Assembly (NCBI RefSeq): GCF_036245865.1
Contig: NZ_BTTW01000003.1
Location: 930,001-994,000, forward strand
DNA length: 64,000 bases
Reading direction: 5' to 3'
Origin: Corallococcus caeni
GTDB lineage: Bacteria; Myxococcota; Myxococcia; Myxococcales; Myxococcaceae
Each line of letters begins with the position of its first letter. Position 1 is the stretch's first letter. Both the position numbers and the translations under genes were made by a program. The notes under the pieces are model-generated. The model was not told the origin of the DNA and ran no database searches. It worked only from the letters and a program-made list of their open reading frames with translations. Shown one piece after another: positions 28,917-37,203 of the stretch.

Positions 28917-30208
28917 GCCACGCCTCGCCGAGCCGTCTCACCGTCGACCCGAGCGCCTTGAGCGCCTCACCGCTCACTCCGCCCGTTTCGAAGTCGGACG
29001 CCCAGCGAGCCCTGGTGTTGGGACACCTCACGGGCGCCTGGCCGCTGCCGTCGGTGCAGGCGGAGTCCGACGAGGACCTCCCCGCCGACGTGCGCGTGCT
29101 GCGCCGGGGCGTGGAGGCCCTGCGCCTTCCGCCCGGCCCCGTGCGCGACGTGGACTGCGCGGACGGCGGCGCCCCGTTTCGCATCCTCGTGACCCAGGCC
29201 GCGGTGACTCCTGGCGCGCGCGTGCGCTTCACCGGCACGCCCCGCCTGGGCGAGCGCCCGCACGGCCCGCTCTTCACGTCGCTGAAGCAGGCCCTGGGCC
29301 CCGCGGGCCTGACGCTCACCGAGGGCACCCCGTGGCCGGTGGAGCTGCACGCGCCCCAGGACACGGCGAAGCTTGAGCCGGTGTTCCGCGTGCCGGGCGC
29401 GCAGAGCAGCCAGTACGCCTCCAGCCTGCTCCTGGGCTGCGCGGAGCGCTTCCTGCGGGAGCAGCGCGCGTGGAGCGTGGAGATCGAAGGCACGCTCACC
29501 AGCGCCGGCTACATGGACCTCACGGTGGCGTGGCTGCGCCGCTTCGGCTTCACCGTGGAGCAGTCCCCGGGTCGCTATTCCGTCACGGCCTATCAGGCGC
29601 CTGAATCCGTCCCATCACTGCCGGGCGACTGGTCGTCGTTGGGCTACCTGGTGCTGATCGCCTGGCGCACGGGTGGCACGGTGGAGCGCGCGGAGCCCCA
29701 GAGCGCCCACCCGGACCAGGCGATCCTCCGGCTGGCCGCTGAAGTGGGCCTGAGGATGATCCCCGCGGGTGCGCCCAACACGTGGCGCGTCCAGGGTGAA
29801 GCCACGGGCGAGCTGCGCGCCTCCGGCAAGGAGTGCCCGGACCTGCTGCCCACGCTGGCGGCGCTCGCGTGCGTGCTGCCCCGGCCCACGACCCTCACCG
29901 ACGTGGGCATCCTGCGGGTCAAGGAGAGCGACCGGCTGGAGGGGATCCGCGCGTTGGTGGCGGCCTACGGCGGCACCGCGGAGCTGTCGGCCGGAGCCGA
30001 CAGTGAGACGCTGCGCATCCTCCCGCCCAGGACGAAGCCCGCGCGCTTCGCCATGGACAGCCGGGGCGACCACCGCCTGGCGATGTCAGCGGCCACCCTG
30101 TGTGTGCTGTCCGGGGTGCCTCTGGAGCTGACGGGGCCGGAGTGCGTGGAGAAGAGCTTTCCGGGCTTCTGGCGGCAGCTCGCGCGCTCCGGGGTCCGCT
30201 ATTCCTGA
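28913..30208 (+). CDS. aroA: EPSP synthase (divergent)
   Basis: This protein of about 431 residues joins shikimate 3-phosphate and PEP. PVSKSDAQRALVLGHL carries the substrate KS-R motif, CADGGAPFRILVTQAA replaces the usual GNxGTxxR loop in altered form, PGAQSSQYASSLLLG matches the QxS/T box, and ILRVKESDRLEG and SRGDHRLAMSAA are clear signatures. Probable start is TTG 28913, overlapping the aroB stop; a GTG at 28871 is the alternative. The changed GNxGTxxR loop, the PEP and glyphosate contact, is notable. It ends the aro operon. Confidence 0.9.
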   Translation: MSHASPSRLTVDPSALSASPLTPPVSKSDAQRALVLGHLTGAWPLPSVQAESDEDLPADVRVLRRGVEALRLPPGPVRDVDCADGGAPFRILVTQAAVTPGARVRFTGTPRLGERPHGPLFTSLKQALGPAGLTLTEGTPWPVELHAPQDTAKLEPVFRVPGAQSSQYASSLLLGCAERFLREQRAWSVEIEGTLTSAGYMDLTVAWLRRFGFTVEQSPGRYSVTAYQAPESVPSLPGDWSSLGYLVLIAWRTGGTVERAEPQSAHPDQAILRLAAEVGLRMIPAGAPNTWRVQGEATGELRASGKECPDLLPTLAALACVLPRPTTLTDVGILRVKESDRLEGIRALVAAYGGTAELSAGADSETLRILPPRTKPARFAMDSRGDHRLAMSAATLCVLSGVPLELTGPECVEKSFPGFWRQLARSGVRYS

Positions 30209-30294
30209 GCAGGGAGACGGACCGGAAACTTCGCCTCTCGGACTTATCGTTCTTTTTTGTTGAAAGCCTCCTCCGCCCTGTGAAATCTCCGCCC

Positions 30295-31599
30295 ATGCCC
30301 AAGGACACGCTGACCGTCACCGACAATCGGACCGGGAAGACGTACGAGATCCCGATCGAGAACGGCTGTATCCGCACCCCCGACCTGCGCCAGATCAAGA
30401 CCGGCAGCGACGACTTCGGTCTGATGGGTTACGACCCCGCGTTCCTGAACACGGCGAACTGTAAGAGCGCCATCACGTTCATCGACGGTGACAAGGGCAT
30501 CCTCGAGTACCGCGGCTACCCCATCGAGCAGCTCGCGGAGAAGTCCACCTTCCTGGAGGTGGCCTACCTGCTGCTGAAGGGCCAGCTGCCCACGCAGGCG
30601 GAGCTCGACAACTTCACGCACAACGTGACGCACCACACGCTGGTGCATGAGAACATCAAGTCCTACATGGACGGGTTCCGCTACGACGCGCACCCCATGT
30701 CCATGCTGGGCTCCACGGTGGCGGCGCTGTCCGGCTTCTACCCGGACGCGAAGAACATCCGCGACGCGCGCAGCCGTGAGATCCAGATCACGCGCCTCAT
30801 CGCGAAGATGCCCACCATCGCCGCGTTCTCGTACCGGCACTCCATGGGCCTGCCGTACGTCTACCCGGACAACGACCTGTCCTACGTCGCCAACTTCCTG
30901 GCGATGATCAAGCGCATCGGCACCACGACGTACAAGGTGCACCCCACGCTGGAGAAGGCGCTCGACGTCCTCTTCATCCTGCACGCGGACCACGAGCAGA
31001 ACTGCTCCACCACGTCCGTGCGCACGGTGGGCTCGTCGCAGGTGGACCCCTACTCCGCGGTCGCCGCGGGCGTGGGCGCGCTCTACGGCCCGCTGCACGG
31101 CGGCGCCAACGAGGCGGTGCTCCGCATGCTCCGTGAGATCGGCACGAAGTCCGCCATCCCGGAGTTCATCAAGCAGGTGAAGGGCGGCGAGGGCGAGAAG
31201 AAGCTGATGGGCTTCGGCCACCGCGTCTACAAGTCCTACGACCCGCGCGCCAAGGTCATCAAGCGCGTGGCGGACGAGGTCTTCGAGGTCACGGGCAAGA
31301 ACCCGCTGCTGGAGATCGCGCTCGAACTGGAGCGCATCGCGCTCGAGGACGAGTACTTCGTGAAGCGCAAGCTGTACCCGAACGTCGACTTCTACTCGGG
31401 CCTCATCTACGAGGCGATGGGCTTCCAGGCGGAGATGTTCCCCGTCCTGTTCGCCATCCCCCGCACGGTGGGCTGGTGCGCGCAGTGGGAGGAGATGGTG
31501 ACGGACAACGAGCAGAAGATCGCCCGTCCCCGTCAGGTCTACACGGGCTCCGCCCGCCGCGACTACGTGGCCCGCGAGAAGCGCACGAGCGCCAAGTAG
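30295..31599 (+). CDS. gltA: Citrate synthase
   Basis: This 434-residue type II citrate synthase condenses acetyl-CoA and oxaloacetate. The N-terminal beta domain (DTLTVTDNRTGKTYEIP) is typical of Gram-negative enzymes. Catalytic residues lie in LHADHEQNCSTTSVR, GPLHGGANEAVL and FGHRVYKSYDPRA. The ATG at 30295 gives the standard N-terminus. An 86-bp gap with T-rich DNA around 30245-30260 separates it from aroA and may hold a promoter. It stands apart from the TCA operon. Confidence 0.97.
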   Translation: MPKDTLTVTDNRTGKTYEIPIENGCIRTPDLRQIKTGSDDFGLMGYDPAFLNTANCKSAITFIDGDKGILEYRGYPIEQLAEKSTFLEVAYLLLKGQLPTQAELDNFTHNVTHHTLVHENIKSYMDGFRYDAHPMSMLGSTVAALSGFYPDAKNIRDARSREIQITRLIAKMPTIAAFSYRHSMGLPYVYPDNDLSYVANFLAMIKRIGTTTYKVHPTLEKALDVLFILHADHEQNCSTTSVRTVGSSQVDPYSAVAAGVGALYGPLHGGANEAVLRMLREIGTKSAIPEFIKQVKGGEGEKKLMGFGHRVYKSYDPRAKVIKRVADEVFEVTGKNPLLEIALELERIALEDEYFVKRKLYPNVDFYSGLIYEAMGFQAEMFPVLFAIPRTVGWCAQWEEMVTDNEQKIARPRQVYTGSARRDYVAREKRTSAK

Positions 31600-31629
31600 C
31601 CACCGGCTGAAAAGCCGCTGAAGCACGAA

Positions 31630-31664
31630 GGGGCGCGGGACTCGAACTTGAGTCCCCCGCCCCT
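31630..31664. terminator. Strong bidirectional terminator
   Basis: GGGGCG-CGGGACTC, loop GAACTT, GAGTCCC-CC-GCCCC and then TTTCG lies between the convergent gltA and acyl-CoA synthetase genes. The stem of about 13 pairs plus a short T-run on the plus strand fits an intrinsic terminator for gltA and perhaps for both sides. Confidence 0.75.
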
Positions 31665-31675
31665 TTCGCTTGTCC

Positions 31676-33496
31676 CTACCCGTGAGCGGCGGCGGCGCCG
31701 GCCGGCTCGCGGTAGAGCGCCTCGATGACGTCCGCGTACCGCTGCTCCACCACCTTGCGGCGCATCTTCATGCTGGGCGTGAGCTCGCCGCCGTCGATGG
31801 AGAACTCCCCCGGCAGCACGCGGAAGCGCTTGATGCCCTCGAAGCGCGACAGCTTCGGGTTCACGTCCCGCTCGATGGCCTCGTGCAGGTGCTGCTGGAG
31901 CCGCGGGTCGTTCACCAGCGTGGCCACGTCCTCCGGCCAGCCCTGCTCCCGCGCCAGCTTCCGCACCCGGTCCGGCTCCAGCGTCAAGAGCGCCACCAGG
32001 TAGTTGCGCCGGTCCCCCACCACCAGCGCGTGCCCCACGGGGGAGAGGGCCTTGAGCAGCTCCTCGATGTTGGCGGGGGACGTCTTCTTGCCGCCGGAGG
32101 TGACGATGATCTCCTTCTTGCGCCCGGTGATGCGCAGGAAGCCCTCGGCATCCAGTTGCCCCACGTCGCCCGTGTGCAGCCACCCGTCCGCCAGCAGCTC
32201 CTGCGTGGCCTCCGGGTTGCGGTGGTAGCCCAGGCACACGTTGCCGCCCTTCACGAGGATCTCCCCGTCCTCCGCGATGCGCACCTCCACGCCCAGCATG
32301 GGGCGGCCCACCGTGCCCAGGCGGGCGCACTCGGAGGTGCTCACCGTGGCGGGGCCGGACACCTCCGTCATGCCCCAGACCTCCAGGAGGACGACGTCGA
32401 TGGAGGCGAAGAAGTCCAGCACGTCCCGGCCAATGGGCGCCGCGGACGTGGCGAACAGCTTCGCCTTCTCCAGGCCGATGCGCGTCTTCAACGGATGGAA
32501 CACCAGCCGCCGGGCCAGCTCGAACTTGGCCTCCATGAACGACGGCACGCGCTCCTGGCTCAGGACGCGCGTGTTTCGCTCCAGGGCCGTGGCGCGGGCC
32601 CACTCCACCAGCCGGCGCTTCAGGGGCGGCTGCGCGGCCAGCCCCTCCTCCGCCTTCGTCTTGAACTTCTCCCAGACGCGAGGCACCGCGAAGAAGAGCG
32701 TGGGGCGCACCTCCGTGAGGTTCCTGCCCAGGGCGTCCAGCGAGTCCGCGAAGTACACCTGCGTGCCCAGCAGCAGCGGGCTGTGCAGGGAGACGATCTG
32801 CTCCGCGACGTGCGACAGCGGCAGGTACGACAACAGCCGCTCGTCCTCCATGTCCCGCAGGCCCAGGGTGTCGCCCAGCTGCTTCGACGTCCAGGCCAGG
32901 TTGCGGTGGCTCAACGCCACGCCCTTGGGCTGGCCAGTGGTGCCGGACGTGTAGATGAGCGTGCCCAGCGCGTCCGGGTGGAGCGCGTGGACGCTGTCCC
33001 AGTAGGGGTCTTCATCCTGCTTCGCGCCGGAGGCCAGCACGTCCGCGTAGCGCAGCACGCCGTCCGGCAGGGGCGTGGGCGCGTCCACGACGATGAGGTG
33101 CTTGAGCGCGGGCAGGCGCCGCTGAACCTCCAGCCCGGTGGCCAGGTGCTTCGCGTTCTCCACCAGGAGGAAGCGCGCCTCGCAGTGGCCCAGGATGTAG
33201 ACGAGCTGCTCCACGCTGCTGGTGGTGTAGAGGCCCACCGGCACGCCGCCCAGGGCCATGGCCCCCAGGTCCGCGACGTGCCACGCCTCGCGGTTGAAGC
33301 TCAGGATGCCCAGCGGGTCGCCTTCCCTGAACCCCAGCGCGTGCAGCCCCAGGGCGAAGCGCTTGACGCGCTGGGCATAGTCGAACCACGAGGTGGGGAC
33401 GTAGGCGCCTCCCTGGTGGGACCAGAGCGCCGGGCGGTGTTCCAGCCGCGCGGCCTGGTCATGGAGCGCATGCAGCATCGTCTTGGGCAGGTCCAT
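31676..33496 (-). CDS. Long-chain acyl-CoA synthetase (AMP-forming, FAA1-like)
   Basis: This 606-residue ligase activates fatty acids to acyl-CoA via acyl-AMP. TLIYTSGTTGQPKGVALSH near residue 185 is the P-loop, EVWGMTEVSGPATVS near residue 360 the A5 motif, DGWLHTGDVGQLDAEGFLRITGRKKEII near 410-440 the A7-A8 motifs, and SFIDGG-type C-terminus ending in MKMRRKVVEQRY suits the FadD15 group. Several such enzymes are usual in lipid-rich myxobacteria. It is divergent from the zinc-ribbon gene and likely monocistronic. Confidence 0.9.
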   Translation of the reverse strand: MDLPKTMLHALHDQAARLEHRPALWSHQGGAYVPTSWFDYAQRVKRFALGLHALGFREGDPLGILSFNREAWHVADLGAMALGGVPVGLYTTSSVEQLVYILGHCEARFLLVENAKHLATGLEVQRRLPALKHLIVVDAPTPLPDGVLRYADVLASGAKQDEDPYWDSVHALHPDALGTLIYTSGTTGQPKGVALSHRNLAWTSKQLGDTLGLRDMEDERLLSYLPLSHVAEQIVSLHSPLLLGTQVYFADSLDALGRNLTEVRPTLFFAVPRVWEKFKTKAEEGLAAQPPLKRRLVEWARATALERNTRVLSQERVPSFMEAKFELARRLVFHPLKTRIGLEKAKLFATSAAPIGRDVLDFFASIDVVLLEVWGMTEVSGPATVSTSECARLGTVGRPMLGVEVRIAEDGEILVKGGNVCLGYHRNPEATQELLADGWLHTGDVGQLDAEGFLRITGRKKEIIVTSGGKKTSPANIEELLKALSPVGHALVVGDRRNYLVALLTLEPDRVRKLAREQGWPEDVATLVNDPRLQQHLHEAIERDVNPKLSRFEGIKRFRVLPGEFSIDGGELTPSMKMRRKVVEQRYADVIEALYREPAGAAAAHG

Positions 33497-33551
33497 CCGA
33501 CGGAACGTAGTGGATGTGCCCCGTCCGTTCCACGTCCCCCCGTCTCAGCCG

Positions 33552-33580
33552 TTGACAGCATGTTCACCGGCTTTGTATGC
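33552..33580 (+). promoter_or_regulatory. Promoter of the zinc-ribbon gene
   Basis: A consensus TTGACA at 33552-33557 is followed after 16-18 bases by a TGTATGC region. The predicted transcription start falls only about five bases before ATG 33592, and no ribosome site is present, so the message may be leaderless. Confidence 0.55.
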
Positions 33581-33591
33581 CGCGCCCGACC

Positions 33592-33948
33592 ATGAGCATC
33601 GACTTCACCTGCCAGAAGTGCGAGGCCAGCTTCGAGTTGGAAGCCCAGGACCTCATCGAGGGGACGGAGAAGATTGTCTGCCCCCACTGCGACGCGAAGG
33701 CGCCCGCCAACCTCACGGAGGACTTCGTCGCCGCGCTCACGGAGATGCGCGCGCAGATCGCCACCCTGAGCAAGAAGTTCGCGGTGACGATGACGCTCGA
33801 GGCCGAGGAGCTCGAGGACGAGCTCGACGACGAGGACGAAGACGAGGAAGAGGACGACGAGGACGACGTCGACGAGGACGAAGACGACGAGGAGTCCGAG
33901 GACGACGAGGACTACGACGACGAAGAGTCCGAGGAAGAGGACCGCTAG
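33592..33948 (+). CDS. Zinc-ribbon protein with long acidic tail
   Basis: This 118-residue protein has a CxxC-x19-CxxC zinc ribbon (C7, C10, C30, C33), a helical linker at 42-70 and a tail from about residue 70 made almost wholly of Asp and Glu with a few Ser, Tyr and Val. The ribbon resembles the MJ0042-type fingers common in Deltaproteobacteria. Such tails bind basic proteins, metal or nucleic-acid-binding surfaces; the role is unknown. The tail is not a repeat artefact: codons vary (gac/gag/gaa) and the frame is uninterrupted. Confidence 0.7.
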   Translation: MSIDFTCQKCEASFELEAQDLIEGTEKIVCPHCDAKAPANLTEDFVAALTEMRAQIATLSKKFAVTMTLEAEELEDELDDEDEDEEEDDEDDVDEDEDDEESEDDEDYDDEESEEEDR

Positions 33949-34077
33949 CCGTCTCGTGCCCCCTCTTCCCGCCTGCCCGCCCGCCCTCCAACCGGGTGGG
34001 CCAGGGCCCGGGGGCCGCTCGCGACAGGGGGAGGGCGGTGCCCTCCCGGTGAAGGGACAGGTGCGTAGCTTAGGGAT

Positions 34078-34875
34078 GTGAAAACGTCCAACCGCGCCAA
34101 TTTCTTCGTCGCTCCGTTCACGGCCGTGGTGCTGGCGCTGGGGGGAGCGTTGTTCCTTCCCGCGTTCGGGATCCCCGGTGCCATCGCCGCCTCCGGGACG
34201 GCCGAAGGGAAGAAGGAGAAGCCCTGCATCACCGAGAAGGGCAGCGACCCCAAGGCCTGCTCGGAGCTGGTGGAGCTGGAAGTGAAGGACGTGGTGCCCT
34301 TGATGGAGGCGCAGACGCACGCCGTCGTGCTGACCACCAAGGACGGGGAGACGGTGCTCCCCCTCTTCGTGGACGAGGGCGCGGCGGTCTCCATCGCCTT
34401 CCGCCTCGCGGAACGTCCGCCCCCGCAGCCGCTGTCGCAGGACCTGCTGGACGACGTGGTGTCCAAGCTGGGCGGCAAGGTGACGGAGGTCCGCATCGAC
34501 GACCTGCGCGACAACGTCTACTCCGGCCGCGTCTTCCTACAGCAGGGCAAGAAGGAGCTGGCGCTGGACGCGCGGCCTTCGGACTCCATCGCCATGGCCA
34601 TGCACAGCCAGGCGCGCATCCGCGTGACGCGCAAGGTGCTGGCGCTGGCGGGCATCACCCGCGCGGAGATTGAAGCCCTCCAGAAGCAGCAGGACCTGGG
34701 CGTGGGTGGCAGCGGCTCCGGCGGAGAGGACATGGGTCCCCTGCCCCCGCCGCCTCCCATGGGCCCCAGCGCCGGCCACCCGAAGCCGCCGTCGGAGGAC
34801 ATCGGCATGGACCACTCCACCCGCCAGCAGCCGCTGATGGAGCCCATGGGCAAGGGCCAGGAGATTGATCTCTAG
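34078..34875 (+). CDS. Exported bifunctional-nuclease (BFN/DUF151) domain protein
   Basis: This 265-residue protein starts at GTG with a signal peptide (NFFVAPFTAVVLALGGALFLP to AIAASG). The DUF151 domain covers about residues 60-205: VVLTTKDGETVLPLFVDEGAA, the LLDDVVSKLGG helix, YSGRVFLQQGKKEL and DARPSDSIAMAMHSQ. Plant and Thermotoga members show nuclease activity, yet most bacterial ones are cytosolic, so export is unusual. The C-terminal 50 residues are Pro/Gly/Met-rich and disordered. A strong terminator follows. Confidence 0.8.
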   Translation: MKTSNRANFFVAPFTAVVLALGGALFLPAFGIPGAIAASGTAEGKKEKPCITEKGSDPKACSELVELEVKDVVPLMEAQTHAVVLTTKDGETVLPLFVDEGAAVSIAFRLAERPPPQPLSQDLLDDVVSKLGGKVTEVRIDDLRDNVYSGRVFLQQGKKELALDARPSDSIAMAMHSQARIRVTRKVLALAGITRAEIEALQKQQDLGVGGSGSGGEDMGPLPPPPPMGPSAGHPKPPSEDIGMDHSTRQQPLMEPMGKGQEIDL

Positions 34876-34904
34876 CGCCCGGAGCCTCACGCCCCGGAAA
34901 CGAT

Positions 34905-34942
34905 GAAAGCCCGGCCCCCCCTCCCAGGGTAGCCGGGCTTTC
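34905..34942 (+). terminator. Intrinsic terminator after the BFN gene
   Basis: GAAAGCCCGGC at 34905-34915 pairs with GCCGGGCTTTC at 34932-34942, a perfect 11-base stem with a 16-base loop, followed by TTCGTCTC. The A-rich 5' and T-rich 3' flanks inside the stem suit termination. Confidence 0.75.
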
Positions 34943-35083
34943 TTCGTCTCAAGCGTCTGAGAGCCACGAATGGCGTGCGCCAGCTGGCGGTAACTTTCCG
35001 CCGGGCGCGTGAGGCGAAGAGTTAGTCCTTCGGGCGCAAGCCTGTCAAGCCGCCCACCCCGTGGGGCTAGGATGGGCGGTCCT

Positions 35084-36484
35084 ATGCGCAAGGCGAAGAT
35101 CATCTGCACGCTGGGCCCGGCGTCGGACTCGAAGGAAGTCATCGAGGGGCTGGTGAGGGCGGGCATGAACGTGGCCCGGCTCAACTTCTCCCACGGTACG
35201 CACGACGAGCACCGCCAGCGCGTCCAGCGCATCCGCGCGGTGTCGAAGAAGCTGGGCGTGCCGGTGGCCATCCTCCAGGACGTGCAGGGCCCCAAGGTGC
35301 GCCTGGGGCGCTTCGAGGGCGGTCAGCTGATGGTGAAGACGGGCGACACCGTGACGGTGACGACGCGCGCGGTGCTGGGCCAGGGGAACGTCATCCCCAC
35401 GCCGGTGCGCTCGCTGCCCCGGGACGTGGAGAAGGGGCACGAGGTGCTCCTGGACGACGGCCGGGTGCGCCTGCGCGTGCTGAAGGTGAGCGGCCAGGAC
35501 GTGTCCTGCCGCGTGGAGGTGGGCGGGCTCCTCAAGGACCACAAGGGGCTGAACCTGCCCGGCACGGCCATGTCCGTGCCCACGCTGACGGAGAAGGACA
35601 AGGTGGACCTGGCCTTCGGCCAGGAGGTGGGCGTGGACTACGTGGCGCTGTCCTTCGTGCGCACCGCCCAGGACGTGCGCCAGGCGCGGGCGCTGGTGGG
35701 CAAGCGCAAGACGCCGCTCATCTCCAAGATTGAAAAGCCCCAGGCGGTGGAGAACCTGGAGGCCATCGCCGCGGAGTCGGACGGGGTGATGGTGGCCCGC
35801 GGCGACCTGGGCGTGGAGATGCCGCTGGAGCAGCTGCCCGCCATCCAGAAGCGCGTCGTGCGGGAGGTCAACCGCATGGGCGGCATCGTCATCGTCGCCA
35901 CGGAGATGCTGGAGAGCATGGTGCTCAACGCCCGGCCCACACGCGCGGAGGTGTCGGACGTGGCCAACGCCATCCTGGACGGCGCGGACGCGGTGATGCT
36001 CTCCGGTGAGACGGCCGCGGGCCGCTACCCGGTGGACGCGGTGGCCACCATGGCGCGCATCGTGGAGGAGACGGAGCGCACCAGCCTCATCCCCCTGCTC
36101 TACTCCCCCTTCGAGCGCTCGGAGGACCTGGGCACCGGCGTCGCCGCGGCGGCGGTGGCCGCGTCCCGGCAGCTGAACATCGGGACCATCATCGCGTACA
36201 CGGAGAGCGGCCACTCCGCGCGCCTCATCTCCGAGTTCCGCCCCGGCGCGCGCATCCTCGGGCTGACGCCCAACGCGGACACGGTGAACCGGATGGCGCT
36301 GCACTGGGGCGTGACGGGCCACCTGGTGAAGCGCGTCAGCACCACGGAGGCCATGCTCAAGCAGGTGCGCCGGCTCTGCCAGGAGCTGCGCTTCTGCGAA
36401 CCGGGCTCGCCCTTCATCCTGGTGGCCGGCGTGCCGCTCAACGTGCCGGGCAACACCAACATGATGAGCATCCACCGCGCTTGA
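35084..36484 (+). CDS. pyk: Pyruvate kinase
   Basis: This 466-residue enzyme converts PEP and ADP to pyruvate and ATP. It begins MRKAKIICTLGPAS, the canonical N-terminus. NVARLNFSHGTHDEH supplies substrate Arg and nucleotide contacts, PLISKIEKPQAVENL the catalytic Lys, GVMVARGDLGVEMPLEQLP the metal-binding Glu/Asp, and IVATEMLESM the signature Thr. An ATG at 35072 would add four residues. It is monocistronic, with a leader of about 140 bp after the terminator. Confidence 0.95.
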   Translation: MRKAKIICTLGPASDSKEVIEGLVRAGMNVARLNFSHGTHDEHRQRVQRIRAVSKKLGVPVAILQDVQGPKVRLGRFEGGQLMVKTGDTVTVTTRAVLGQGNVIPTPVRSLPRDVEKGHEVLLDDGRVRLRVLKVSGQDVSCRVEVGGLLKDHKGLNLPGTAMSVPTLTEKDKVDLAFGQEVGVDYVALSFVRTAQDVRQARALVGKRKTPLISKIEKPQAVENLEAIAAESDGVMVARGDLGVEMPLEQLPAIQKRVVREVNRMGGIVIVATEMLESMVLNARPTRAEVSDVANAILDGADAVMLSGETAAGRYPVDAVATMARIVEETERTSLIPLLYSPFERSEDLGTGVAAAAVAASRQLNIGTIIAYTESGHSARLISEFRPGARILGLTPNADTVNRMALHWGVTGHLVKRVSTTEAMLKQVRRLCQELRFCEPGSPFILVAGVPLNVPGNTNMMSIHRA

Positions 36485-36517
36485 ACCGCTCGCGGTGGAG
36501 GCCTGGAGCCGGAGGCC

Positions 36518-37183
36518 CTAGAGGACCTTCTGCTCGAAGTCGTAGAGCTTCTCCACGGAGAGCTGGCGGTAGCGCTCCACGTTGAGGGCCCGGCGGGCGC
36601 ACTCCCACACCAGGTCCTTGGCGGGGCGCTCCGGCTCCTTCTTCTTGCGGCGCTTCACCTCCGCCTTGATGGCCTTGAGCGCCATGGCCGGGTGGTAGCA
36701 GAAGGCGGAGGAGAACAGCAGGTGGCCGCCGAAGGGGACGAGGCGCGCCTCCAGCACGTCGCCCGTCTCCAGGCCCGCGATGTGACGGCGCTCCGTCACG
36801 TCGAAGTCCTTGCCGGAGAAGAGCTCTCGCAGGCGCACCATGCCCTTGGCCAGCTTGCGCACCTCGAAGAGGCCGTGGACCGTCTCCGTGAAGCTGCGGA
36901 AGGCGTTGGCCTCCTCCGGGGCGGCGGACTTCTGGCGCTCCTCGTACAGCTCCGCGGCCGGCGTCTTGCCCGTGAGCGGCGAGACGCGGTCGTAGAGGTA
37001 GTAGTCCAGGAACGACGCCATCCGCAGCTCGAAGAGCTTGTCGTCCTCGAAGACTTCGCCGGTGAGGCGGAAGTACTCCGCCTTCGCCTCCAGGAGGTCC
37101 GGCTTGCGCGCCTCCTGGCTGCCGAAGGCGATGAGCTGGTCCAGGTACGGCTGGTACGACAACGGGGTCAGCGCGGTGTCCAT
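36518..37183 (-). CDS. Conserved hypothetical protein downstream of carA
   Basis: This 221-residue soluble protein is unrecognised. It has an acidic N-terminal half with YEERQKSAAPEEANAF, a central segment DVLEARLVPFGGHLLFSSAFCYHP of beta character, and a basic KAEVKRRKKKEPERPAKD stretch near residue 175 that could contact nucleic acid. No signal peptide or membrane segment is present. It starts 20 bp after carA on the same strand, so it is likely cotranscribed with the pyrimidine genes. It is convergent with pyk. Confidence 0.75.
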   Translation of the reverse strand: MDTALTPLSYQPYLDQLIAFGSQEARKPDLLEAKAEYFRLTGEVFEDDKLFELRMASFLDYYLYDRVSPLTGKTPAAELYEERQKSAAPEEANAFRSFTETVHGLFEVRKLAKGMVRLRELFSGKDFDVTERRHIAGLETGDVLEARLVPFGGHLLFSSAFCYHPAMALKAIKAEVKRRKKKEPERPAKDLVWECARRALNVERYRQLSVEKLYDFEQKVL

Positions 37184-37203
37184 GGCCGTTGCGAGCTTTC
37201 TTC

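Noticed and set aside
33800-33948. Acid-rich tail as a sequencing or frameshift artefact
   Set aside because: Codons vary and the frame is open with a normal stop; zinc ligands upstream are in the same frame.
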